From CAWFZT01 sp963820415 (GTDB lineage: Bacteria > Chloroflexota > Anaerolineae > Anaerolineales > Anaerolineaceae), in NCBI GenBank assembly GCA_963820415.1, contig CAWFZT010000007.1:70572-134571 (forward strand): a stretch of 64,000 bases of DNA, written 5' to 3'. The notes below the pieces were generated by a model that saw only the letters and a list, made by a program, of their open reading frames with translations, did not search any database and was not told the origin of the DNA. Shown here piece by piece: positions 35,203 to 43,999 of this stretch (position 1 is its first letter; the number at the start of each line of letters is the position of its first letter). The translations under genes and the position numbers were made by a program.

Positions 35203-35762
35203 CGTAACGGATCGATCCCGCTCAACACAATTTCGCCATTAGGATTCAAGAGCACTTCTGCACCCGGGACAGGGATCAAATCGGCCATTTTATACCGTTC
35301 GGTTAGAAAATGAATGGTCTTATTGGACGACCCGATGAGACCGCTCGCGAGCCTTTTACTGGCAAGATAACGGCCGGCGATCAATACATCCAGTTGTCTC
35401 AATAGCAGATGAACCCCCGGAATGCGCTGAATTTCATCCCAGGTAAAACCGCTGAAAACCAAAATTGAAAGACCGGATTGATCTTTTACTTTCCTGACAA
35501 GTTCAATCAACGGCTTGATCTGTTGCAAGGGCTCTCCGCCGCTGATGGTTATCCCTTCTATTTCATTTTTTCGATCCAGGATCAATTTAACCAATCGATC
35601 AACCGGCCAATCTTTACTGGCGAGCGCCGGGTGTGTTTGAGGGTTGAAACACCCAGGACAGTTCAATGTACAGCCCTGCACCCATACCACTGAGCGTTTG
35701 CCTGGCCCATTGACAAGGCTGAGTGGTTCAATGTGGTACAGGTACAGAATCTGGCCGGTCAT
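35196..35762 (-). CDS. Small radical-SAM protein (4Fe-4S single-cluster, activase-like)
   Basis: A 188-residue protein. The cluster motif is C31-TLN-C35-PG-C38 (CxxxCxxC), followed by TISGGEPLQQ, the glycine-rich SAM-binding strand. Size and layout resemble NrdG and pyruvate-formate-lyase-activating enzymes (N-terminal VNGPGKRSVVWVQGC). No glycyl-radical enzyme gene is nearby. Within this operon it follows DUF2997 with a 4-base overlap and precedes the WD40 gene with a 7-base overlap, so tight stoichiometric coupling is implied. Its substrate may be one of the operon proteins; this is inference. Confidence 0.85.
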   Translation of the reverse strand: MTGQILYLYHIEPLSLVNGPGKRSVVWVQGCTLNCPGCFNPQTHPALASKDWPVDRLVKLILDRKNEIEGITISGGEPLQQIKPLIELVRKVKDQSGLSILVFSGFTWDEIQRIPGVHLLLRQLDVLIAGRYLASKRLASGLIGSSNKTIHFLTERYKMADLIPVPGAEVLLNPNGEIVLSGIDPLRW

Positions 35763-35962
35763 GATTTCAGTGACAAGGATAAATCAATTGGATTACCGGG
35801 ATCTTCCAGCGCTTCCGGAGTCATTGCTCGGGATAATTCTCCGCCTAACGCCTGCTCCAGGGGACGGGTAATATTCAGGCAGGCTTCTCCTTTGATCCCG
35901 CGCACGTGGATCTGGACCTGGCCATTTTCATCAATGGTTACTTCGATCTCTTGAATCTCCAC
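35759..35962 (-). CDS. DUF2997-family small protein
   Basis: A 67-residue protein. The N-terminal beta strands (IEVTIDENGQVQIHVRGIKG) followed by CLNITRPLEQALGG match DUF2997, a family found next to DUF1257/Ycf35 genes. The single Cys in the CLNIT motif is typical. It starts 12 bases after DUF1257 and overlaps the radical-SAM start by 4 bases. Function unknown; the constant company of DUF1257 suggests the two proteins act as a pair. Confidence 0.82.
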   Translation of the reverse strand: MEIQEIEVTIDENGQVQIHVRGIKGEACLNITRPLEQALGGELSRAMTPEALEDPGNPIDLSLSLKS

Positions 35963-35974
35963 GATCGTACCTCC

Positions 35975-36355
35975 TCAAACGGCTCTGCGTAAAACCAGGT
36001 GAATTTTGCCTTTTTCGCCGACCTCTTCCGAGACAAGGGTGAAGCCTTGTTCTTCCAGTTTCGCCCTGGTGGCGATGTAGGCATAACGCTGAATTATTTT
36101 TTCAGTAAATTCTTTTTTCTTCAGACCTCTTACCCCATACCAATCAGCGATTATTTCGTAAGCCGTTCCATTTTTTTGAAACCCGATATCGAGGCTGAGC
36201 CTCAGGTTAATCTTGATGGCTACAGGGGCTTTTTTCCCGCCTGTTCCTTGTATCTCCAGATCGCCCTCCTCGTAAGAGTATCCCAAATCCTTTATCGCTT
36301 GAATCAAGAACTCTTTCTCAACCATTCGAGTTTTTATGTGTGAAATATGTGACAT
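35975..36355 (-). CDS. DUF1257 (Ycf35-like) protein
   Basis: A 126-residue protein that begins MSHISHIKT and matches DUF1257, the family of cyanobacterial and plastid Ycf35. Conserved parts include LIQAIKDLGY, IGFQKNGTAYEIIADWYGV and the C-terminal RAKLEEQGFTLVSEE. Function is not known. It sits between the Hsp70-like gene (16-base gap) and DUF2997. Its occurrence in an apparently non-photosynthetic gene context argues for a general, not photosynthetic, role. Confidence 0.85.
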   Translation of the reverse strand: MSHISHIKTRMVEKEFLIQAIKDLGYSYEEGDLEIQGTGGKKAPVAIKINLRLSLDIGFQKNGTAYEIIADWYGVRGLKKKEFTEKIIQRYAYIATRAKLEEQGFTLVSEEVGEKGKIHLVLRRAV

Positions 36356-36371
36356 ATAAAATCCTTTCCGG

Positions 36372-37968
36372 TCAGATTAATTTAACGACCGGGAAATTCT
36401 TTAAAGTCAGGGTGCCGGTTGAAAGTTCACGGGCAGTCAAGGTTAGCCTTTTATTGCCATCGATATTGAATTCTACCTCAAAGCGCGCTTCGCCTTGTTC
36501 AGCAGGGGGATCAGCAATTAGAAAAGTTGGGTTTTGCTCGTTCATCCAAAATGTCGAGCGTTGTTCCTCTTCGTGGGGAGTGATTGGCATGAACTCGCGC
36601 CGCTCCACTGGGATCAAACACAATCTCCAGCGCGCCAGACACGCGGTTTGCCTGGCTGCCGACCTCGAAGATGCTGATCCCCAGCTTCTTTTGCCCGGAG
36701 TAGCTGGCTTTAACCACCAACCTGGCGACCGGGTCGGAGGATGGATAGGGGGTTCCCCGGTTGACGATGGTGTGATAATCGTAATCTCCTTTGACAGGGT
36801 TGAGATGTCTGATGGCATAATCGTGCTGGATATGGTCAAAGAAATCAACTCCGGCAACGAAAGCTGCCGCTCCGCGCGCCACTGCATCAAGGGGCCGGTT
36901 AAGATAAACACGCTCTTTCCCGAAAATCTGCCGGAGCGCTTTCTGCACAGAGGGAATCTGGCTGCTGCCTCCCAGCATCAAGGCAGCTTGGATCTTGTCC
37001 TGATCGTAACCACGCTCGCGGGCGTTATTGATGGCCGAGTGCACCATTTGATCGATTTCGGAGAAAAGGTTATGCTGGTCCAGCAAATCCTCAAAAGATG
37101 TGCGGGACAGACTGGCAGAAAAGGAAAGATCTCCCTTTGGAGAAACTACCTGGAGATCTGCCTGATTAGAAAATGAGAGGGTCTCTTTTACCTTCTCACA
37201 TTCCACCAGGAGAGAATTGCTGATTTCTCGGATGGTTTCATCCCGAGACTCGAATCTGTTCAGGCGCAAGATTTCTTCGTATATCCATTGATCTAAAGTA
37301 GACCCACCGATATCCTTGCCGGCTTTTCCAAGTACTCGGCAGCGGCGGTTTTTACCTGGGACATCTTCTGGTTCGATTAAAATAACCGAGGAATGCATTG
37401 TCCCCCCGCCAAAGTCGAAAATCAGGTAAACATTGCCTGGTTGGATGTGGGCTCCGTAACCCAATGCAGCAGCAGAAGGTTCATCAATCAGCCGATACCT
37501 TTTGATACCAGTCGCCTCAACTGCTGAAATCAGCCAATTTTCATAATGTTCATAGGCTTCTACCGGAACGGTCAGGGCGATTTCTTCGTCTCGCAGATTA
37601 AATTCCTGGCTGGCATATACCAGTAAGGTGGTCAAGAAATCCTTTCCGGCAATAAATGGCGTCACCTCGCTACCATCCAGATTGACCTTGTAAGGGCTGC
37701 GATGGCTGATATACCTTTTCATCCAGCGAAAAGTGCGCGGGGAATCGTACAGAGCTTTCTGCAGCACCTGTCCTCCAATCCAACGCCGACCCTGGGGGTG
37801 GGGGGCGTAATGGATCAGCGATGGGATTACGGATATTTCTTCGCTGCCCTGCTGGTAAATCCGTCCAAATTCAGGCAAGTGAAGGGGGACTCCCTCTTTT
37901 TTCTTTTCGTCCCAAACTGCTATAAGGGTATTGGAGGTTCCAAAATCAACAGCCAGGCGGCCAGTCAT
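36372..37968 (-). CDS. Hsp70/DnaK-like ATPase, C-terminus displaced by a frameshift
   Basis: An actin-fold ATPase of the Hsp70 superfamily. VDFGTSNT at residues 7-14 is phosphate-1, DEPSAAALGYG near 164 the connect region, IFDFGGGT near 183 phosphate-2 and LGGSSQIPSVQKAL near 325 the adenosine motif. After about residue 455 the straight frame degenerates and stops at 36511. A frame change near 36594-36605 restores EFMPITPHEEEQ...NPTFLIADPPAEQGEARFEV to a stop at 36372, giving about 530 residues. That is shorter than DnaK, with only a reduced beta-domain and no helical lid. It likely partners the AAA+ protein encoded upstream. Confidence 0.83.
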
Positions 37969-37996
37969 ACAGCATCTGCAATCAATAATTTAAATT

Positions 37997-39535
37997 TTAC
38001 CTCGGTTTCAAATCTAGCTGGATGCGCACAAACCGGTTGGAGGCTTCCTGATTTTCTCGGAAAGAAGCCGATTGGGCGCGACCTTCACGCAGCCAGTTGC
38101 GCAACATCTCGATATTCTCGCGTTGAGAGACAGACAGGGGTACCTGTCGCTTAAGCGCAGCGCGGATATCTTCGGTATTAAATTCTCGCTGTTGGTCATT
38201 AAATCCGACGTACATGGCGTCAATGATCGCCTGTTCAATTTCAGAGCCGACATAGCCTTCTGATTCGACCGCCAGAATGGATAGGTCGAAATCTTGGGGG
38301 ATGCGGCGGCGTTTGCTCAAGTGGACTGCAAAGATTTCCTTTCGCTCTTCTTCGGTAGGAAGGTCCAGGAAAAAAATTTCGTCGAACCGGCCGCGTCGCA
38401 GCAGTTCAGGTGGAAGACTGGTGATATCGTTGGCGGTAGCCACTACGAAAACCGGCGAAGTTTTCTCCTGCATCCAGGTTAAAATTGTGCCAAACACACG
38501 TGTGCTGGTGCCGGCGTCGAGGCCTCCGTGCGCCAAAGCTTTTTCCATCTCATCGATCCACAGGATACAGGGCGCCACGGTTTCTGCCAGGCGAAGAGCC
38601 CGGCGGGCGCGTTCCTCCGATTCCCCAACCAGACTGCCGAATAGCGAGCCTACGTCCAGGCGAAGCAAGGGAATATGCCACAGGCCGCCGATCATTTTGG
38701 CCGTCAGGCTTTTCCCCGTGCCCGGTATACCGATCAGGGCCATCCCCTTGGGCGCCGGAAGCCCATAATTGTGAGCTTCCAATGTGAACGCGCGTTCACG
38801 CAGGCGCAGCCAGTCTTTAAGAACGCCCAGGCCGCCCACATCGTCGGGGGTTTGGGTGACAGAAAAGAATTCGAGAGCTTCGCTTTCGCGAATGATCTGT
38901 TTCTTTTCTTCGATGACCAGGTCGATGTCCCGGTCGTCCAGGACTCCATCGGTCACGATTGCCTTGGCGTAGACACGCTGCGCTTGGGAAGCGGTTAATC
39001 CAAGGGCTGCCTGGATCATTTTTTCCCTGCCTAGCACGGTCAGGTTGATCTTTATCCCCGGTGTCTGGGTCATATTCTTCAAAACATCGTCCAGTTCGAC
39101 CGTGGTTGGGTAAGGAAATTCGACGATGACGGCATCATCTTTTAATTCTTCCGGGATCTTTCCACCAGGTGTAGTGATGATGATCGTCTTCTTAGTATAT
39201 TTCAACTTCTGGCAAACGCTGCGCAGTTTCCTTTTAATTTGAGGATTATTCCAGGCGTCGTGGAAATCTTTCAGGATGAAAATGGTGGAATTCTTACTGT
39301 CGCTTTTCTCGATCACATCCAGGGCAGTCAGCGGATCTTTAGCAGTTGGCGGATTAATCGTGCTGGGAGTGACCCACTGGTAGCCATCCGCAGCGTCCCA
39401 GGCCAAACATGCGCGTTGAGTGCGCTCGCACAGCCCTTGAATGGTCTGCAATACACGTTCTTCTTCGGGAGTCAGCAGAGTAATTAAGGTGAAGCGTGCT
39501 CTCAAGTAGATATCGAGTTGTTCATCGAATTTCAT
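37997..39535 (-). CDS. Ycf46-like AAA+ ATPase
   Basis: A 512-residue protein. Residues 1-230 form a Ycf46-type N-terminal region (DIYLRARFTLITLLTPEEER at the start, typical of the family); a single AAA+ module follows. Walker A is GIPGTGKS near 268, Walker B ILWIDEMEKA near 325, sensor 1 VVATAND and the arginine-finger region LLRRGRFDEIFF. It is the first gene of the operon. A TATAAT lies only 8 bases before the ATG, so the mRNA may be nearly leaderless, with a palindromic repeat 50 bases upstream. Family function is obscure; cyanobacterial Ycf46 has been linked to photosynthesis and carbon uptake. Confidence 0.88.
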   Translation of the reverse strand: MKFDEQLDIYLRARFTLITLLTPEEERVLQTIQGLCERTQRACLAWDAADGYQWVTPSTINPPTAKDPLTALDVIEKSDSKNSTIFILKDFHDAWNNPQIKRKLRSVCQKLKYTKKTIIITTPGGKIPEELKDDAVIVEFPYPTTVELDDVLKNMTQTPGIKINLTVLGREKMIQAALGLTASQAQRVYAKAIVTDGVLDDRDIDLVIEEKKQIIRESEALEFFSVTQTPDDVGGLGVLKDWLRLRERAFTLEAHNYGLPAPKGMALIGIPGTGKSLTAKMIGGLWHIPLLRLDVGSLFGSLVGESEERARRALRLAETVAPCILWIDEMEKALAHGGLDAGTSTRVFGTILTWMQEKTSPVFVVATANDITSLPPELLRRGRFDEIFFLDLPTEEERKEIFAVHLSKRRRIPQDFDLSILAVESEGYVGSEIEQAIIDAMYVGFNDQQREFNTEDIRAALKRQVPLSVSQRENIEMLRNWLREGRAQSASFRENQEASNRFVRIQLDLKPR

Positions 39536-39585
39536 AAGTAGTAATTATACATCAGCGGTAACCGGGCGGGTGACATAGTTAGTTT

Positions 39586-39679
39586 GGTTCTCTGGGAATT
39601 GCCGTGGTGAACTCCCAAATTTTGGGGTGTCATGACACCCCAAAATCTGGGGACCTTCCATGGTAAATCCCAATGAGCC
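39586..39679. repeat. Palindromic repeat family, copy 4
   Basis: About 94 bp, GGTTCTCTGGGAATTGCC... to ...AATCCCAATGAGCC. The core stem is perfect: TTTTGGGGTGTCA with TGACACCCCAAAA. It lies between the LysM gene and the Ycf46-like gene, 50 bases upstream of the latter's start. Confidence 0.92.
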
Positions 39680-39687
39680 AGGTAGTT

Positions 39688-41136
39688 TTACAACTTTTTA
39701 CGAGAATTAAACAAGAACAGCAACGAACCACCCAGGGCCAGTCCAATCAATATAAACCAGCCGAAAATGGTTCTACCGCTGGTGAAAGGAGAATCGACTG
39801 ATGAAGTCGGGCTGATGATTGTTTGTGTCGGGATCGGGGTGGAGGTGGGTGTAGATGGCCATGCTGTGGCGGTCGGTGTCATCGTAACTGGACTGGGAGT
39901 AGGTGTTTTGGTAGCCGGCGGCGTCACAAGTAAAAGCAGTTTTTGATTGGGATATAGAATGGAGGAATCATCCAGCCCATTCCAGGCCATCAGGTCAGCC
40001 AGGCTTACTTCGTAAAGTTTTGCGATCCATGACAGGGTCTCTCCGCTCTTGATAATGTGATAATACTTACCGTCACTTGCAGGGGTAAGTTTTTCGAGGG
40101 AGGTTAAAGGACGAGCAGTTGGCGTGGGTGTCACTGAGGAAGGCTGTATGACCAGTTTCTGCCCGATTTGCAAGGGCCAATCAACCTGAATACCATTCAG
40201 AGCCAGGATTGTGTTGACATTGACCCCGTAGGCCTGAGCAATTGTGCTGAGGGTTTGATATGCCTGGACGACATGAACAACCTTGCCGTCTTTATCCGGT
40301 GTGCTGATTTGGATCATACCAACCGGCGTAGGGGTGACATAGCCTTTCGTGTTGCTGGTGGGGATAAACAAACGCTGGCCGATTTGTAGTGCGAAGTCCC
40401 TGGAGAGATTGTTCCAGGTTTCCAGGTCCTTTATGGTAATTTTATAAGCTATGGCAATCGACCAAAAAGATTGGCCGGCCTGAACAACATGGAACACTTT
40501 GCCGTCTGCGTCCGGCTTGGCAATTTTTACCGGGACGATTAATCGGGACACGCCGGGTACTCTGCCATTGTCAGTTGTCCCGCTGGGGTTTGTAGTGGTT
40601 CCACCAGGAGGAAATATATATTCCCCGCAGGATTTTCCGGCGGTGTAAGCCGCCTGTAAAATATAATACGTAAATCCGTTTGAGGCTTTGGCTACCCCGG
40701 CGCCTATATTGCAGTAGGCTGGTTGGACGGCCGGTATCATGTGGGCAGCATCTGACCAGACTAACATGATCTGGTCGATAGATGCGTAGTTGCCCACCGC
40801 AAAATTTTCGGTTCCCCAAACTTTAGATCCCCCGCCGAAACCGGCCGCGGCCAGCCGGCCGGAAACATTGCCAATATGCGAGGACATATTGTTGGCTGCC
40901 ATGGTCTCAGCCGTTGTCTGTGCGACCGCATCTATGATTGGGTCTTCCACCAGCGCCGGCAGCCCGTTGGAGATGCGCAAGGTATTCATGGCGATTATCA
41001 AGTCATAAGCCGTGACGTCATCTGATTGCACGGGATTGGCCGGGGATGGATTGGCAAATACATTAGCCGCTGGAATGGCTAAACCGGCCAGGAGCACCAG
41101 GAAGAGCAAACAACGGGTTATGGATTTAGGAAGCAC
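39688..41136 (-). CDS. Surface protein with CAP/SCP domain, three LysM repeats and membrane anchor
   Basis: A 482-residue secreted protein. A signal peptide (residues 1-28) is followed by a CAP/SCP domain (about 40-165, with SSHIG and WGTENFAVG). Three LysM repeats start near 214, 288 and 358 (FHVVQAGQSFWSIA, VHVVQAYQTLSTIA, YHIIKSGETLSWIA). Then come a Thr/Pro-rich spacer (about 405-445), a membrane helix and RKK. LysM binds peptidoglycan or chitin-like glycans; CAP proteins are extracellular and of varied function. The C-terminal helix would hold it at the cell surface. Its start lies close to the divergent glmS promoter. Confidence 0.9.
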   Translation of the reverse strand: MLPKSITRCLLFLVLLAGLAIPAANVFANPSPANPVQSDDVTAYDLIIAMNTLRISNGLPALVEDPIIDAVAQTTAETMAANNMSSHIGNVSGRLAAAGFGGGSKVWGTENFAVGNYASIDQIMLVWSDAAHMIPAVQPAYCNIGAGVAKASNGFTYYILQAAYTAGKSCGEYIFPPGGTTTNPSGTTDNGRVPGVSRLIVPVKIAKPDADGKVFHVVQAGQSFWSIAIAYKITIKDLETWNNLSRDFALQIGQRLFIPTSNTKGYVTPTPVGMIQISTPDKDGKVVHVVQAYQTLSTIAQAYGVNVNTILALNGIQVDWPLQIGQKLVIQPSSVTPTPTARPLTSLEKLTPASDGKYYHIIKSGETLSWIAKLYEVSLADLMAWNGLDDSSILYPNQKLLLLVTPPATKTPTPSPVTMTPTATAWPSTPTSTPIPTQTIISPTSSVDSPFTSGRTIFGWFILIGLALGGSLLFLFNSRKKL

Positions 41137-41177
41137 GTGTTAATTATAATGCTTGAATTGACCCTCTAAATCATGCA

Positions 41178-41205
41178 TTCAAACTATTTCGTAATCGTGT
41201 ATAAT
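41178..41205 (+). promoter_or_regulatory. Putative glmS promoter
   Basis: TTCAAA (41178-41183), 16 bases, then a perfect TATAAT (41200-41205). Transcription would start near 41212, about 60 bases before the ribozyme. Confidence 0.55.
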
Positions 41206-41269
41206 GACTTTTGTTATTTTGCTATCACTGGAGGTGAAAAACGGAATAAAATCAAATGACATTGGGAAA

Positions 41270-41543
41270 AGACAAGCGCATGGCTTCTGGCCAGGGGGAA
41301 TGGATTGCCAGAAGTGACGAGGTAGAGGGTTCTCCATCGCGAAGGTGGAGCTAACCGGCTGAGCGCCGGGAAAATCGAGAGATCAGCGGAAGCCCTCCGG
41401 TTTTTTTACCGATACTTTCCCCAACCAATTATGAACTTGAGCTTTCACTTCAACCGGTGAAGGCGAACTGGTGATTTCGATTCCGCCACGTTGATGGTGG
41501 GATGAAATCAGTTGACTGCCTGCACATGAGCTTCCGGGAGGGT
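41270..41543 (+). ncRNA. glmS ribozyme (glucosamine-6-phosphate-activated), expanded variant
   Basis: A self-cleaving riboswitch ahead of glmS. The cleavage site A|GCGC is at 41275/41276. P1 is a perfect 8-bp helix CTTCTGGC/GCCAGAAG (41284-41291, 41307-41314), followed by the invariant TGACGAGG (41315-41322). GAGGG (41325-41329) pairs with CCCTC (41393-41397), preceded by ATCGAGAGATCAGCGGAAG, close to the core seen in Bacillus. P3 is short (CGGT/ACCG). Two extra hairpins are inserted: CTCCA/TGGAG (41332-41350) and CCGGC/GCCGG (41355-41369). A P4-like helix with GATTTC/GAAATC and a terminal CACATGAGCTTCC follow. Binding of GlcN6P would cut the mRNA and lower GlmS synthesis. Confidence 0.82.
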
Positions 41544-41607
41544 TATTTACCGGAACTCAATCCTGGCAGATTAAAGACCTTTATATTCGTTTAATCACGA
41601 GGTAACT

Positions 41608-43449
41608 ATGTGCGGAATTGTTGGCTATATCGGAAAAAAAGATGCCACGACCATCATTTTGAGTGGGCTGAAAAAATTGGAATACAGGGGTTACGATTCG
41701 GCCGGCATAGCGGTTCTAGAAGACGGTCATATCACCGTGCGCAGGGCGGCAGGAAAATTAGACTGCCTGGCAGACCTGGTCAACGGCCAACCTTTAAGCG
41801 GGAAAATGGGCATCGGTCATACGCGCTGGGCGACCCATGGCGAACCGAATGAACGCAATGCCCATCCACAATCCGGTGTGACCGGGAGAGTTGTCGTCGT
41901 GCACAATGGGATCGTCGAAAATTTTCTTGAACTGCACGAGGAATTGAGCGCGGAAGGGATCGAATTCAATTCCGACACCGATACCGAGACGATCGTGCAT
42001 TTGATCGAACGGTACCTGGCGATGGGAAAGGGCCTGGTAGAAGCCGTCCGTAAAGCCTTGTGTATGATCAAAGGCGCCCACGGGGTTGTGGTCATGTCCG
42101 CCGATGAGCCGGATAAGATCGTGGCAGCCAGGATTGGAAACGCCGGCGGGGTCGTGGTCGGATTTGGCGAAGGGGAGATGTTCGTGGCTTCTGATGTACC
42201 GGCGATACTCGAGCATACCCGCAAAGTCTGCTTCCTCAACTCTCGCCAAATGGCTGTCATTACTCGTAATGGAGTAGAGATCCAGACTCTCGAGGGAAAA
42301 CCGGTCAAAATTCAGCCAGGTATAGTAGCTTGGGATCCGGTTTCAGCCGAAAAAGGCAAATACCGCCATTTCATGCAGAAAGAAATTCATGAGCAAGTTC
42401 GCTCGCTCACTGATACCCTGGCGGGTAGAGTCGATTTTAAGCACGGCAAAATCCGGCTGCCGAGCTTGAATCTGACCGCAGATTTTGCCTGTAAAATCCA
42501 AAAGATTTTTATCACTGCCTGTGGAACCGCCGCGCATGCCGGGATGGTTGGAAAAATATTAATCGAGAAAATTGCACGCATCCCAGTGGAAGTGGACATC
42601 GCCTCTGAATTCCGCTACCGTGAGCCCATACTTCCATCCGGAACGGTCGTGCTGGCCATCAGCCAATCTGGGGAAACCGCCGACACCCTGGCAGCCATGG
42701 AGCTGGCGCGCAAAGAGGGCGCAACAGTATGGTCCATCGTGAATGCGATTGGCTCGCAAGCCATGCGCCTGACGGATGGCTATATCTCGATGCAAGCTGG
42801 CCCAGAAATTGGTGTGGCCTCTACCAAGGCATTTACTGCCCCGCTGCTTGACCTGTATCTGCTGGCAGTCCTGTTGGCCGATTTGCGCGGCATGCTCACC
42901 ACCACAGAGCGCAAACGCCTGGTGGCCGATCTGAGCCTGGTGCCAGACCTGGTCGGCAAGCTTCTCGACCGCGAGCAGGATGTGGTCAGTGTTGCTCGAT
43001 ATATGAAGGATACTCGTGATGCACTGTACCTGGGGCGTGGCATCAATATGCCCATCGCCTATGAAGGGGCATTAAAACTCAAAGAAATTTCGTATATCCA
43101 CGCAGAAGCCTATCCGGCCGGTGAAATGAAGCACGGGCCGATTGCTTTGATCGACCGGGACATGCCGGTCATCGTTATCGCCCCGCAGGACCCCTGGTAT
43201 GACAAGATGATCAGCCAGGTGGAGCAGGTCAAAGCCCGCGGTGGGAAAGTGATTGTAGTGGCGACGGATAGGGACGAGCGCATGCAAGGGTTGGCCGACC
43301 AGGTGCTGTGGGTGCCGGACGTACCCTGGATGTTGAGCCCGGTGATGACCGTGATCCCTTTGCAGATGCTGGCCTATCACATTGCCGCGCTGCGCGGGTT
43401 GGACGTTGACCAACCCAGGAACCTGGCCAAGTCGGTGACTGTGGAATGA
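41608..43449 (+). CDS. glmS: Glutamine--fructose-6-phosphate aminotransferase (isomerizing)
   Basis: A 613-residue enzyme that makes glucosamine 6-phosphate from fructose 6-phosphate and glutamine, the first step to UDP-GlcNAc. Cys2 (MCGIVGYIG) is the N-terminal nucleophile; GHTRWATHGEP and HNGIVEN belong to the glutaminase domain. Two SIS domains follow (SQSGETADTL; EISYIHAEAYPAGEMKHGP) and the C-terminus is KSVTVE, as usual. GAGG precedes the ATG. Expression is expected to be controlled by the ribozyme upstream. Its last 53 codons recur in a fragment at 47055-47213. Confidence 0.97.
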   Translation: MCGIVGYIGKKDATTIILSGLKKLEYRGYDSAGIAVLEDGHITVRRAAGKLDCLADLVNGQPLSGKMGIGHTRWATHGEPNERNAHPQSGVTGRVVVVHNGIVENFLELHEELSAEGIEFNSDTDTETIVHLIERYLAMGKGLVEAVRKALCMIKGAHGVVVMSADEPDKIVAARIGNAGGVVVGFGEGEMFVASDVPAILEHTRKVCFLNSRQMAVITRNGVEIQTLEGKPVKIQPGIVAWDPVSAEKGKYRHFMQKEIHEQVRSLTDTLAGRVDFKHGKIRLPSLNLTADFACKIQKIFITACGTAAHAGMVGKILIEKIARIPVEVDIASEFRYREPILPSGTVVLAISQSGETADTLAAMELARKEGATVWSIVNAIGSQAMRLTDGYISMQAGPEIGVASTKAFTAPLLDLYLLAVLLADLRGMLTTTERKRLVADLSLVPDLVGKLLDREQDVVSVARYMKDTRDALYLGRGINMPIAYEGALKLKEISYIHAEAYPAGEMKHGPIALIDRDMPVIVIAPQDPWYDKMISQVEQVKARGGKVIVVATDRDERMQGLADQVLWVPDVPWMLSPVMTVIPLQMLAYHIAALRGLDVDQPRNLAKSVTVE

Positions 43450-43999
43450 TTTTTTGTTTTGAGGTGCTTTGGAGCTATGATTTCGGGATGGATACTACTG
43501 ATGATGGTCGTCCTTTCCGCATGCCTGAATATGATTGATGAGTACTGGCGGGAATGCTTGGCAATCTTGGTGGGTCGAAAATTCAGGTCAGGCGATTTCG
43601 AAGCATGCCTGACAGCGCTTTTCTGCACCCATGGTGATGACACGGGATCTGAACCTGTCCCTGGATACCGTCATGACCGCCTTGAGCGATCTGCATCCTG
43701 GATCAGCAATTCAATTGTTGTGAACATATCCCCTGGTTCACTTTTGGGTTGCTTTCTCCCCTTACATAATCGCCTTCAACCCGACCAGAGGTTTTCAGAA
43801 ACGAACATAATTTCTATTTCGGTCTTCATAACCAGATAAGAATTTAGCTTCAGCGATGGAGTGGGTTACAAGTGAAGATTTTGATGCTTTTCTCACACTG
43901 TGTGAGGTGAAAATCACCAAAAAGGATTATAGTGGGGTATATCAGATAGCCCAGTTCCCTGCGGTGGAAACTGCATAATTACTTCCGGTGCATTTATGC
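43450..43999. other. Degenerate intergenic region after glmS
   Basis: No convincing gene. It contains the first 167-bp copy of a duplicated fragment (43636-43802) and a small perfect palindrome CTCACAC-T-GTGTGAG (43892-43906). The only frame of any size (126 codons from 43459) runs out of phase through the duplicated fragment and has no family resemblance, so I do not call it. Confidence 0.6.
43636..43802 (+). repeat. 167-bp duplicated fragment, copy A
   Basis: Aligns without gaps to 46888-47054 with 19 mismatches by hand count. Its first part reads MTRDLNLSLDTVMTALSDLHPGSAIQLL before a stop, apparently the tail of a lost gene; four of the six base differences in that stretch are silent. The two copies lie in direct orientation and bracket the GNAT/ATP-grasp cluster. 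Confidence 0.85.

Noticed and set aside
36340..37176. 278-codon plus-strand frame opposite the Hsp70-like gene
   Set aside because: Lies fully antisense to a gene with clear actin-fold motifs; sequence resembles no protein.
43459..43839. 126-codon frame after glmS
   Set aside because: Runs out of phase through the 167-bp duplicated fragment, whose other frame shows coding-like silent changes; no resemblance to known proteins.
43892..43906. Perfect palindrome CTCACAC-T-GTGTGAG as an operator
   Set aside because: It lies in a degenerate region without a promoter or gene start next to it; too short to support alone.
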